In this document: positions 1 through 6,257 of the stretch, one piece after another | How positions within the stretch are numbered: the stretch's first letter is position 1 | Layout of the letters: each line of letters begins with the position of its first letter | From: CAZLDI01 sp964558415 | GTDB lineage: Bacteria > Chloroflexota > Dehalococcoidia > SM23-28-2 > RBG-16-64-32 | Assembly: GCA_964558415.1 (NCBI GenBank) | Contig: CAZLDI010000006.1 | Coordinates: 99,121 to 163,120 of the forward strand | Length of the DNA: 64,000 bases | Reading direction: 5' to 3' | Position numbers and translations under genes: made by a program | Notes under the pieces: model-generated | The model's database searches: none | The model's input: only the letters and a program-made list of their open reading frames with translations | What the model was told of the DNA's origin: nothing

Positions 1-350
1 TGCGCACGCCGGGAGATCGCTTCAGCGAGGTGGAACGAATCCACAGAGTGAATTATATCAAATAGGCGCAGCGCGTCCTTCACCTTGTTCGTTTGCAGGT
101 GCCCGACCATATGCCAGGTGAGGTCGGCTAGGCCCGCCAGCGCTGGGCGCTTCTCCTTCGCTTCCTGCACCCGGTTTTCCCCAAGGTGGTCCACCCCAGC
201 CACGACCGCTTTGCGTATGCGGTCCGCTGGTACGCCTTTACTGATCGCCACCACAGTCACGTCCTTCGACCGGCGGCCTCCGCGCAGGCAGGCGGAGGCG
301 ATACGGAGCCGCACGTCCTGAACGTGGTCTGCGACGCTGCGCTCCCCCAT
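1..350 (-). CDS. PLP homeostasis protein, YggS/PLPBP family (3' part cut off by window edge)
   Basis: This is the N-terminal 116 codons of the YggS/PLPBP family, a fold-type III PLP-binding protein that buffers pyridoxal phosphate in the cytoplasm. Seen directly: VVAISKG with the PLP lysine, GENRVQEAKEK, WHMVGHLQTNKVK and IHSVDS, which are the family signatures in the expected order. The ATG at 350-348 is preceded at 8 nt by TATACT (364-359), so the transcript is probably leaderless. The gene is divergent from the WYL regulator. In many bacteria this gene sits beside ftsZ; here the dcw cluster lies about 19 kb away. The C-terminus is outside the window. Confidence 0.93.
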   Translation of the reverse strand, partial: MGERSVADHVQDVRLRIASACLRGGRRSKDVTVVAISKGVPADRIRKAVVAGVDHLGENRVQEAKEKRPALAGLADLTWHMVGHLQTNKVKDALRLFDIIHSVDSFHLAEAISRRA

Positions 351-358
351 CTCGCCCC

Positions 359-385
359 AGTATAGCAGCGGGCGACCGTTATACT
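359..385. promoter_or_regulatory. Back-to-back -10 boxes of divergent promoters
   Basis: TATACT on the minus strand (364-359) lies 8 nt before the ATG of the PLP-binding protein gene. TATACT on the plus strand (380-385) lies 8 nt before the ATG at 394 of the regulator gene. This spacing puts both transcription starts at or within a few bases of the start codon. No clear -35 box is seen for either. Confidence 0.6.
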
Positions 386-393
386 TGGGACGC

Positions 394-1323
394 ATGAAGC
401 AGATGGACCGTCGGCTGCTCATCCTCACCCGCCTGCGTGAAGAGTTGGCCGTCCGCGCCGCCGACCTCGCCGGGCAATGCGAGTGCTCGGTGCGGACGAT
501 CTACCGCGATATAGACGCCCTCTGCCTGGCAGGCGTCCCCGTGGCTGCCATGCCCGGTGAGGGCTACCGGCTGGCTCCCGGCTATCACCTCCCGCCGGTC
601 TCATTCACTGCCGAGGAGGCTGTTCAGCTACTCATCGGCAGCGATCTCGCGGCGGGCCTGGGCACGGCAGAGCAGCGGGCGGCTGCCCGCTCCGCGGCGG
701 CCAAGGTGGACGCCGTCCTGCGCCCGGACACTCGTGCCGAGGTCTCTCGCCTACGCGAGCGTATTCGCGTCTCCGGCTGGCTCCGCCGCGAGCCCTCCCC
801 CTGGTTGCCGCTGCTCCAGCAGGCCGTTACGCGGGACCAGGTCCTGCACCTGCGCTACCATTCATTCAATTCCGACGAGCTGACCGAGCGCAAAGTTGAG
901 CCCTACTACCTGGTGTTCTACGGCGACGACTGGCACATCGTCGGTTACTGCCGCCTCAGAGAAGGAATGCGGGACTTCCGCGCGGCGCGAATCAAGGACG
1001 CCGAAGTCCTGGCAGAGCACTTCGAGCGCGCGAGCGGCATGTTCTTGACCGAGGACGAACAACGCGGCGCGCCCCAGGAAGTGCATGTCTGGATCGATGC
1101 GTCGGCCGTTCCCTGGGCGCGCGAGACGGCCGCCTTCGGTTTCCAGCGCGAGGAAGTGGGGGATGGCGGATCAGTATTCGTCTACGATGCCTGGGACCTG
1201 CGGCGGCTGCTTCCGTGGGTACTCGGCTGGGGCGCCTCGGCCCGCGTGCTCGAGCCCGCAGAAGTGGCCGATCGGGTGCGCCTCGAAGCGGAGGCTCTGG
1301 CGCAACGTTACGCTCCGGCCTAA
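394..1323 (+). CDS. WYL-domain transcriptional regulator, YafY-like
   Basis: A cytoplasmic DNA-binding regulator. An N-terminal HTH_11-type winged helix (about residues 1-60, with CSVRTIYRDIDAL as recognition helix) is followed by a WYL sensor domain (about 130-210) and a C-terminal extension. The WYL core reads WHIVGYC, so the namesake tyrosine is replaced. The DFRAARI segment that follows is typical of the family. The ATG at 394 is chosen because a TTG nine bases upstream overlaps the -10 box. Two perfect palindromes lie between this gene and the VOC gene downstream, so it probably controls that operon. The ligand is unknown. Confidence 0.88.
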   Translation: MKQMDRRLLILTRLREELAVRAADLAGQCECSVRTIYRDIDALCLAGVPVAAMPGEGYRLAPGYHLPPVSFTAEEAVQLLIGSDLAAGLGTAEQRAAARSAAAKVDAVLRPDTRAEVSRLRERIRVSGWLRREPSPWLPLLQQAVTRDQVLHLRYHSFNSDELTERKVEPYYLVFYGDDWHIVGYCRLREGMRDFRAARIKDAEVLAEHFERASGMFLTEDEQRGAPQEVHVWIDASAVPWARETAAFGFQREEVGDGGSVFVYDAWDLRRLLPWVLGWGASARVLEPAEVADRVRLEAEALAQRYAPA

Positions 1324-1357
1324 TCTAGTAGCGTCTTTCAACCGCGGTGGACACTAC

Positions 1358-1373
1358 TGACAGCCCGCTGTCA
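1358..1373. promoter_or_regulatory. 16-bp perfect palindrome, candidate operator
   Basis: tgacagcccgctgtca is a 7+2+7 palindrome 85 bp before the VOC start codon. It lies where the -35 region would be for a possible -10 TAGGAT at 1386-1391. It is the best candidate binding site for the neighbouring WYL regulator. That assignment is inference from position and symmetry. Confidence 0.45.
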
Positions 1374-1413
1374 AGTCGCCCGCGTAGGATTGCTTCATCG
1401 AGCGCATTCATCG

Positions 1414-1429
1414 TACTCACCCGTGAGTA
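1414..1429. promoter_or_regulatory. Second 16-bp perfect palindrome before VOC gene
   Basis: tactcacccgtgagta is another 7+2+7 palindrome. It ends just before the AAAGGAA Shine-Dalgarno site of the VOC gene. It could be an operator near the transcription start or a small hairpin that affects ribosome access. Its half-site differs from the one at 1358-1373, so one protein need not bind both. Confidence 0.4.
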
Positions 1430-1442
1430 GAAAGGAATCATC

Positions 1443-1805
1443 GTGAACGTCGGAACCTTCCTCATCAACCTGACCAGCGAGGACCCGGGGCGCCTGAAGG
1501 AGTTCTACGGCAACGTTGTCGGACTGCCCAGGAACCCGGATATGGGCGATGACGCCTTCCAGGCCGGTGGCGCCGTCATCGCCATCGACGGCCACAGCGA
1601 GACCAAGGGCCGCGCAAAAGAGCCGCAGCGCGTGCTCATAAACTTCTTCATCGACGATCTGAAGGCGGAGCAGGCGCGACTGGAAGGGCAGGGCGTGAAG
1701 TTCATTCGCACCGCAGGCAAAGAGTGGTGGGGTGGCGTCATCTCCACGTTTCCTGACCCCGACGGCAACTACTGCCAGATCATCGAGTACAAGCCGGGTG
1801 CCTGA
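1443..1805 (+). CDS. VOC superfamily (glyoxalase/bleomycin-resistance fold) protein
   Basis: A 120-residue single-domain vicinal-oxygen-chelate protein, cytoplasmic, substrate unknown. Two beta-alpha-beta-beta-beta halves are visible: NVGTFLINLTSEDPGRLKEF at the start and VLINFFIDDLKAEQARLEGQ in the middle. It ends with the family's FPDPDGNYCQIIEY strand. The start is GTG, with AAAGGAA about 9 nt upstream. It heads a chain of overlapping genes and follows a WYL regulator, a common arrangement for VOC enzymes of detoxification or secondary metabolism. A specific reaction cannot be read from the sequence. Confidence 0.87.
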   Translation: MNVGTFLINLTSEDPGRLKEFYGNVVGLPRNPDMGDDAFQAGGAVIAIDGHSETKGRAKEPQRVLINFFIDDLKAEQARLEGQGVKFIRTAGKEWWGGVISTFPDPDGNYCQIIEYKPGA

Positions 1806-2295
1806 GAGAGCCCCGATCGTCAAAGACGCAGTCGCGCTCACTGGCCTGGATGTCCTTCGCGGCGTGTCCGAGGCGCTGGTCGAGATGCCGCCCGCCGCCG
1901 CGATGCTGGGGTGGCAGGCGCTCAGCCTGGCGCCGGGACACGTCCGCGTCCGCTACACGGCGCGGCCGGAGTTCACCAATCCGCACGGCGCAATCCAGGG
2001 CGGGTTCCTGGCGGCGATGCTGGACGACGTGATGGGGCCGGCGCTGTTCACTACGCTGGGCGCCGATCAGTTCGCCCCAACGATCGAGATGAAGGTGAAC
2101 TTCCTCCGCCCGGCGCGCCCGGGCCCTCTCATCGCCGAGGGGCGGGTTGTGCACCGAACCCGCTCCCTCGCCTTTCTGGAGGGCACTCTGAGCACTGTGG
2201 ATGAGGACCTCATTGCGACCGCGACCGCCACCGCTCGCATAGTCGAGCCGCCCGGATCGAAAGAGAACGGAGTCCCCGCTGGCGACGTGGGCTGA
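1798..2295 (+). CDS. Hotdog-fold thioesterase, PaaI-like
   Basis: A 165-residue protein of the PaaI/4HBT hotdog family, whose members hydrolyse acyl-CoA or aryl-CoA thioesters. Seen directly: the segment NPHGAIQGGFLAAMLDD, matching the family HGG...D active-site helix, then APTIEMKVNFLRPARPG and a C-terminal strand with IATATATARI. Open reading extends further upstream, but that part is only a shadow of the VOC gene. The GTG at 1798, overlapping the VOC stop by 8 nt, is the sensible start. Substrate unknown. Probably translationally coupled to its neighbours. Confidence 0.82.
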   Translation: MPERAPIVKDAVALTGLDVLRGVSEALVEMPPAAAMLGWQALSLAPGHVRVRYTARPEFTNPHGAIQGGFLAAMLDDVMGPALFTTLGADQFAPTIEMKVNFLRPARPGPLIAEGRVVHRTRSLAFLEGTLSTVDEDLIATATATARIVEPPGSKENGVPAGDVG

Positions 2296-2743
2296 ATTCG
2301 CGGCCTGCGCGCCGGATCTCGCGGATCGCGGCGCCCGCCTCCTCGGCGCGGGCGTCGCCTTCATCGCCACGACCGCGCAGGACGGCTCCGCGCGGGTACA
2401 CCCATTCACACCGCTGATCGGTGGCGGCCGGCTCCTCGGCCTCGTGGGCGCGCACACCGTCAAGTACCCTAACCTCATCCGCGATCCCCGCTGCGCCATC
2501 CACGCGGTGCTTGGTAAGGACGACGAAGAATTCCTGATCATCGGTCGCGCCGCCGTCTCCGACGATTGGGCGACCCGCATGCAGGCCGCCATCGAAGCGC
2601 GAAAGATTCACATGACGAGCCGCAACGATGTTGCCTTCGAATTCTTGATCGATCGCGTCCACTGGGCGGTCTGGGAGGACCTCGGCACCCTTGACATCCG
2701 CAGGCGCTCCGAACGCTGGACGGCCCAGGATCGCAGTGGCTGA
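2279..2743 (+). CDS. PPOX-fold (pyridoxamine 5'-phosphate oxidase-like) protein, apparent CTG start
   Basis: About 154 residues of the split-barrel FMN/F420-binding PPOX family. Conserved segments are ATWAEFAACAPDLADRGARL, IATTAQDGSARVHPFTP, KYPNLIRDPRCAIHAVLG and RVHWAVWEDLG. The frame is open from just after a stop at 2240-2242, yet has no ATG, GTG or TTG before 2444, which would delete the N-terminal third of the domain. A CTG at 2279, 6-7 nt after GGAG (2269-2272), restores the usual N-terminus and overlaps the thioesterase stop by 17 nt. Family call is firm; the start codon is inference. Confidence 0.8.
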   Translation: MATWAEFAACAPDLADRGARLLGAGVAFIATTAQDGSARVHPFTPLIGGGRLLGLVGAHTVKYPNLIRDPRCAIHAVLGKDDEEFLIIGRAAVSDDWATRMQAAIEARKIHMTSRNDVAFEFLIDRVHWAVWEDLGTLDIRRRSERWTAQDRSG

Positions 2744-3350
2744 GCGCCGCACGAAGGCCGCGGTGGGCTTCCGCACCCACACCGGCTGGGCGGCCGCGGT
2801 TTGCGTCGCCTACGCGTACGGATCATGGAAGGTGCTCGATAGGCGCCGGATCGCGCTCAACGACGCATCTATCCCGTTCGAGCCCTACCACGCCGCCCGG
2901 TCCCGCTCGCCGGAGGATGCGGAATCGCTCCTTCTCTCGGCAGCTGAGACGGCCCGGAGACTGGCGTCGGACGCCGTCTCTGCCATTCGCTCAGACATAT
3001 CAGAGCTGGGCTACACTCTCGTCGCCGGTGGCGTCGTGCTGTCCAGTGGACGCCCCGACTTCACACTCCCGCAGGCGCTTTCCTCCCATGCGGCCACTCA
3101 CAACGCGGAAGGATGGCTATACCGCCATGCCTTGCTCCAGGCCGGGCAAGCCGCTCGCCTGAGAATGTCGGGCGTGCTCGAGCGCGACGCATATGCGGAA
3201 GCCGCCGCTGCTGCAGGCGTCCCACCGGAGGTTCTCCGGCAACAGCTCGATGGCTCCGCGCGTTCCCTGGGCCCGCCCTGGGCGCAGGATCAGAAATCGG
3301 CGGCGGCAGCGGCGTGCCTGGCCCTCGCTCGATACGCACCCCGCCCTTAG
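2736..3350 (+). CDS. Uncharacterised 204-residue protein
   Basis: Function not recognised. The GTG at 2736 overlaps the PPOX stop by 8 nt and removes a shadow extension. The protein starts AERRTKAAVGFRTHTGWAAA, has a mostly helical Ala-rich middle, and includes the conserved-looking segments VLDRRRIALNDASIPFEPYH and YTLVAGGVVLSSGRPDF. No signal peptide or membrane segment is seen. It is the fourth and last gene of the overlapping VOC-thioesterase-PPOX chain, so its role is probably tied to theirs. Codon bias supports it as real coding sequence. Confidence 0.65.
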   Translation: MAERRTKAAVGFRTHTGWAAAVCVAYAYGSWKVLDRRRIALNDASIPFEPYHAARSRSPEDAESLLLSAAETARRLASDAVSAIRSDISELGYTLVAGGVVLSSGRPDFTLPQALSSHAATHNAEGWLYRHALLQAGQAARLRMSGVLERDAYAEAAAAAGVPPEVLRQQLDGSARSLGPPWAQDQKSAAAAACLALARYAPRP

Positions 3351-3409
3351 GTCGCGCCACTCGACTCTCGGGCGAGCAGAGCGTTACCCTCTAGGTCAAT
3401 GGAGGCCGC

Positions 3410-3736
3410 ATGATCGTATCCATCCTTACCCGCAAAGTTAGAGCGAAGGACCGTGCGGAATGGGAGGCGCAACTTCAGGCTGTCCTACCTAAGGTCACGG
3501 AGCTGCTGAAGAAGGCGCCCGGCTTCATCTCCGTCCAGTACGCCTGGAACGCCGATGAGGCCGGTGAGGTGGCGCAGACGACGTCCTGGACGACGCTGGA
3601 GGACTGCCAGCGCTACGTCCGCGAAGGAGGGGCGGCCACCGTCGGCGCGTTCGAAGACGCCGCCGTCCCTACGGCCTCCCACCCGGACGGCGCCTGGACT
3701 CGCCGGACGTACGAATCGTCCGATACGCCCGCCTAG
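3410..3736 (+). CDS. Antibiotic biosynthesis monooxygenase (ABM)-like dimeric barrel protein
   Basis: A 108-residue single ABM domain, a ferredoxin-like fold that dimerises into a barrel. The start MIVSILTRKVRAKDRAEWEA, a central LLKKAPGFISVQYAW and the TTSWTTLEDCQRYVREGG segment follow the family layout of strand, helix, strand. Proteins of this fold act on small aromatic or haem-like molecules or only bind them; the activity here is unknown. The first ATG after the preceding gene is used. It sits 7 nt before the next gene and is probably cotranscribed with it. Confidence 0.78.
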   Translation: MIVSILTRKVRAKDRAEWEAQLQAVLPKVTELLKKAPGFISVQYAWNADEAGEVAQTTSWTTLEDCQRYVREGGAATVGAFEDAAVPTASHPDGAWTRRTYESSDTPA

Positions 3737-3743
3737 ACACCCC

Positions 3744-4445
3744 GTGTCACCCAACGAGAACGAACTCCTCTGCGACAACTGGTTCTGGGATCCAACGCTG
3801 AAGGAGCTGCGCTACCACAAACGAAGGCGCAAGAGTTGGGAAGACGAGCCGGAATCCGTTGAGCGCCTGCAGCCCGTAGCCTCCGTCACCTGGTATCGCT
3901 GGTCGCAAACGCCCATGGCGTCGTCTACGGGTCAGATGATGACGGGACAGATGTCGCGCGTCGTCGCGGCGTATCTGGGCGGCGGCAACCTAACCCTCAA
4001 CGAATCCGACCGCTCCTGCGCCGAGAAGCTGGCCCTCGCAATAGCCGGCGCTTATGGCTTGGCGGTCATCGAGGACGGTGCGCCGGACGGTCGCCGCGGC
4101 GGCAACCTGCCAGCGCGAGACCAGATGGGGCGGCTCGTCCATCGCGCCCGCCACCTGGACATCATGCTGGATGAGGTCGGCGGAGAGATCACCGTAGCGA
4201 AAGCGCGCTTCCCTGCCGGCAAGACCCGGCGCACCATTCGCACCAGCGAGGTACGGCGCCTCGAGCTCACGCACGAAGTCAAGGGCCCAATGGAGACGTT
4301 CACCGTCTGGGCCGTCGCCGGACCGGACGAAGAACGACTGCCGCTCGCCTCCTACGACGGCTACGAAGGCTGGGCGGACGACGCCGAGTGGAAGGAGTTC
4401 ACACAGGAGCTCGCGCGCTCTCTCGGCGTTCCGGCGATAGTGTAA
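3744..4445 (+). CDS. Uncharacterised 233-residue protein
   Basis: No family recognised. The GTG at 3744, 7 nt after the ABM gene, is preferred because the in-frame region further upstream is antisense-like shadow. The protein is soluble, rich in Arg, Glu and Trp (start PNENELLCDNWFWDPTLKEL), and has a Gly/Met-rich stretch near residue 60 (ASSTGQMMTGQMSR). The C-terminal half alternates predicted strands (RRLELTHEVKGPMETFTVWA) and ends with a helix, loosely like a PH-type or beta-barrel domain. No catalytic motif is visible. Real coding status is supported by position and codon bias. Confidence 0.6.
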   Translation: MSPNENELLCDNWFWDPTLKELRYHKRRRKSWEDEPESVERLQPVASVTWYRWSQTPMASSTGQMMTGQMSRVVAAYLGGGNLTLNESDRSCAEKLALAIAGAYGLAVIEDGAPDGRRGGNLPARDQMGRLVHRARHLDIMLDEVGGEITVAKARFPAGKTRRTIRTSEVRRLELTHEVKGPMETFTVWAVAGPDEERLPLASYDGYEGWADDAEWKEFTQELARSLGVPAIV

Positions 4446-4480
4446 GACGTCTTCCCTCAAGTGGCTTGGGCCTCTCGCGG

Positions 4481-4486
4481 TATACT
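4481..4486 (+). promoter_or_regulatory. -10 box of the CDF transporter gene, leaderless type
   Basis: TATACT ends 9 nt before the ATG at 4496, so transcription would start about 3 nt before the start codon. There is no Shine-Dalgarno site and no recognisable -35 box. Confidence 0.55.
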
Positions 4487-4495
4487 CTCTTGTCG

Positions 4496-5455
4496 ATGAA
4501 GGCTGACCCATCAGGACACACGGCGGCGGAGCACGGCGAAAGCAAGGCCGCCGTCCTCGCCGCGCTGTTCGCCAACGCCGCCATCGCCGTCGGCAAGCTC
4601 GTCGCCGGCCTGCTCACGGGCAGCGCGGCCCTGCTGGCGGAGGCGGGTCATTCCGTGGCGGACACCGTCAACCAGGTCTTTCTCCTCATCGGCATCAACC
4701 TCTCGGACACCGACGCCGACGAACTGCACCCGCATGGCTACGGTAAGGAGGCTTTCTTCTGGTCATTCCTCGCCGCCATCTTTATCTTCGTCGCCGGCGC
4801 CACCTTCTCGTTCTACGAAGGTATCCGCACCGCCGTCGAGAATCACGAGCACGAGCGCGGTGTGGCTGACCTCGCGATAGCCTTCGGCGTGCTCGGCGTG
4901 GCGCTGCTGTTTGAGATTGCGTCGATCACGTTCGCCGTGCGCAGTCTGCTCGCCGGCGCGAGGCGTAAGGGCTGGAACATCGCCCAGTTCCTGCGTAAGT
5001 CTCCTGACCTCACCACTAAAACAGTGCTTTACGAGGACTCGGCCGCCATCATGGGCCTGCTGCTGGCGGCGTTGGGTCTCACGTTGTCTGAGCTGACCGG
5101 AGACGAAGTCTGGGACGCCGTCGCGTCAATCGCCATCGGCTTCGTCCTGGTCGCCGTATCGGTGATGCTGGGAACGCAGGCCCGCAACATGCTTCTCGGT
5201 GCCGCCGCGAATGACGAGGTCCGCGAGGCGTTGCGTCAAGTCGTCTCCTCCTTCCCGGAGGTCGATCACATCGTTCGCCTGCTCTCCATGCAACTCGGGA
5301 CTCACAGCGTCCTCGTGACCGGAGAGCTGGAGGTGTCGCGAGGCCTCACGACGGACGAAATAGAAGCCCTGATCACGCGCATCGACGCCAGGATCGCGCA
5401 GGAGCTCCCGGAAGTCAGGGAGACCTTCTGGGAGCTGCGTAACCGCAACACATAG
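4496..5455 (+). CDS. Cation diffusion facilitator (CDF) family metal transporter
   Basis: A 319-residue inner-membrane antiporter that exports divalent metals such as zinc in exchange for protons. About six membrane segments are visible between residues 15 and 225, then a cytoplasmic C-terminal domain (from about 240). Metal site A candidates are AEAGHSVADTVNQ in helix 2 and YEDSAAIMG in helix 5; the second is the EDSAA variant rather than the classical HxxxD. HPHGYGKEAFFWS is the usual loop before helix 3. Which metal it carries cannot be read from the sequence. Start ATG at 4496 follows a TATACT box. Confidence 0.9.
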   Translation: MKADPSGHTAAEHGESKAAVLAALFANAAIAVGKLVAGLLTGSAALLAEAGHSVADTVNQVFLLIGINLSDTDADELHPHGYGKEAFFWSFLAAIFIFVAGATFSFYEGIRTAVENHEHERGVADLAIAFGVLGVALLFEIASITFAVRSLLAGARRKGWNIAQFLRKSPDLTTKTVLYEDSAAIMGLLLAALGLTLSELTGDEVWDAVASIAIGFVLVAVSVMLGTQARNMLLGAAANDEVREALRQVVSSFPEVDHIVRLLSMQLGTHSVLVTGELEVSRGLTTDEIEALITRIDARIAQELPEVRETFWELRNRNT

Positions 5456-5491
5456 GTGCGCGCCTGCCGTTGGCCCACGGGTGGTACGCCG

Positions 5492-5797
5492 CTAGCGTGA
5501 GAATCCCGCGACCCGCTCCAGCCGCCTGATCTCGACCGTTGACGTGTCGAAAACTGTCCCGAACAACGCGCCGAATGCCGCCTGGTGCGGCGCGGAACGG
5601 TGCGCCGCCACGGCTTCGTCGTCCCGGTACACCTCGAAAACAGTGACCTCGAGCGGGTCTTTAGCGCTACGGTGGAAAATGTACGTTATGACGCCCGCTT
5701 CTCCAGACTCCACCGCGGATACTTGCTTTTTCATCGCTTCCTCGGCCTCAGCCTCTTTGCCGGGCTGTATCTTGAACTTCGCCACGATTGTGTTCAT
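5492..5797 (-). CDS. ABM-family quinol/antibiotic monooxygenase-like protein
   Basis: A 101-residue single ABM domain. Family landmarks are MNTIVAKFKIQPGKEAEAEE, the internal VEVYRDDEAVAAHRSAPH-like segment (VFEVYRDDEAVAAHRSAPHQ) and a C-terminal strand. It is similar in size and fold to YgiN-type quinol monooxygenases, but the substrate is unknown. The ATG at 5797 has an excellent AAGGAGG site, and TATACT at 5833-5828 gives a leader of about 24 nt. It is a different subfamily from the ABM gene at 3410. Confidence 0.85.
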   Translation of the reverse strand: MNTIVAKFKIQPGKEAEAEEAMKKQVSAVESGEAGVITYIFHRSAKDPLEVTVFEVYRDDEAVAAHRSAPHQAAFGALFGTVFDTSTVEIRRLERVAGFSR

Positions 5798-5845
5798 CCG
5801 GGCCTCCTTCGGAATAATCAGGGCGGAGTATAGCAGGTCGGATGT

Positions 5846-6166
5846 TCAGGCCAGCGGATCCCTCGTTGTCCACTTCGCTTTGTCTCCCGGCGGCCGGATC
5901 GACAGGTGCAGAAACGCGCCGCCCTCCGTCGCACCGTGCCAGTGCATCTCGCCCGCCGGCACGTAGACCACATCCCCCGGCCCAACTTCGTTTCGCTCGC
6001 TCTCCGTCGCCAGCACTCCGCGTCCCTCGATGCAGTGCAGCACCTGCGGCACGGAGTGGCTGTGTAGATACGTCCGCGCCCCCGCGCTGAAGCGCACCGC
6101 GACGATGTCGAGACCGTCGCTCGATCCCACGATCAACTGCGCATGTACCTGTCCGACGAAGTGCAC
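5846..6166 (-). CDS. Cupin-domain protein
   Basis: A small single-domain cupin. Motif 1 is seen as AGARTYLHSHSVPQVLHCIEG and motif 2 as PGDVVYVPAGEMHWHG, with the usual His residues and Glu for a bound metal ion. The only canonical start near the domain is the GTG at 6166 (106 residues). However, the frame stays open upstream, and the segment VRVSRISDSVAVDAGS, preceded by GAGGAG, looks like the usual cupin N-terminus, so translation may begin at a non-standard codon near 6205-6220. It follows nrdJ no. 1 on the same strand and may be cotranscribed. Substrate unknown. Confidence 0.8.
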   Translation of the reverse strand: MHFVGQVHAQLIVGSSDGLDIVAVRFSAGARTYLHSHSVPQVLHCIEGRGVLATESERNEVGPGDVVYVPAGEMHWHGATEGGAFLHLSIRPPGDKAKWTTRDPLA

Positions 6167-6257
6167 ACTGCCAGCGTCAACAGCGACGCTGTCACTGATC
6201 CGCGATACTCTTACTGGTATCTCCTCGCTACTGGCCGGAGCTGGATATGGGGGTGAA

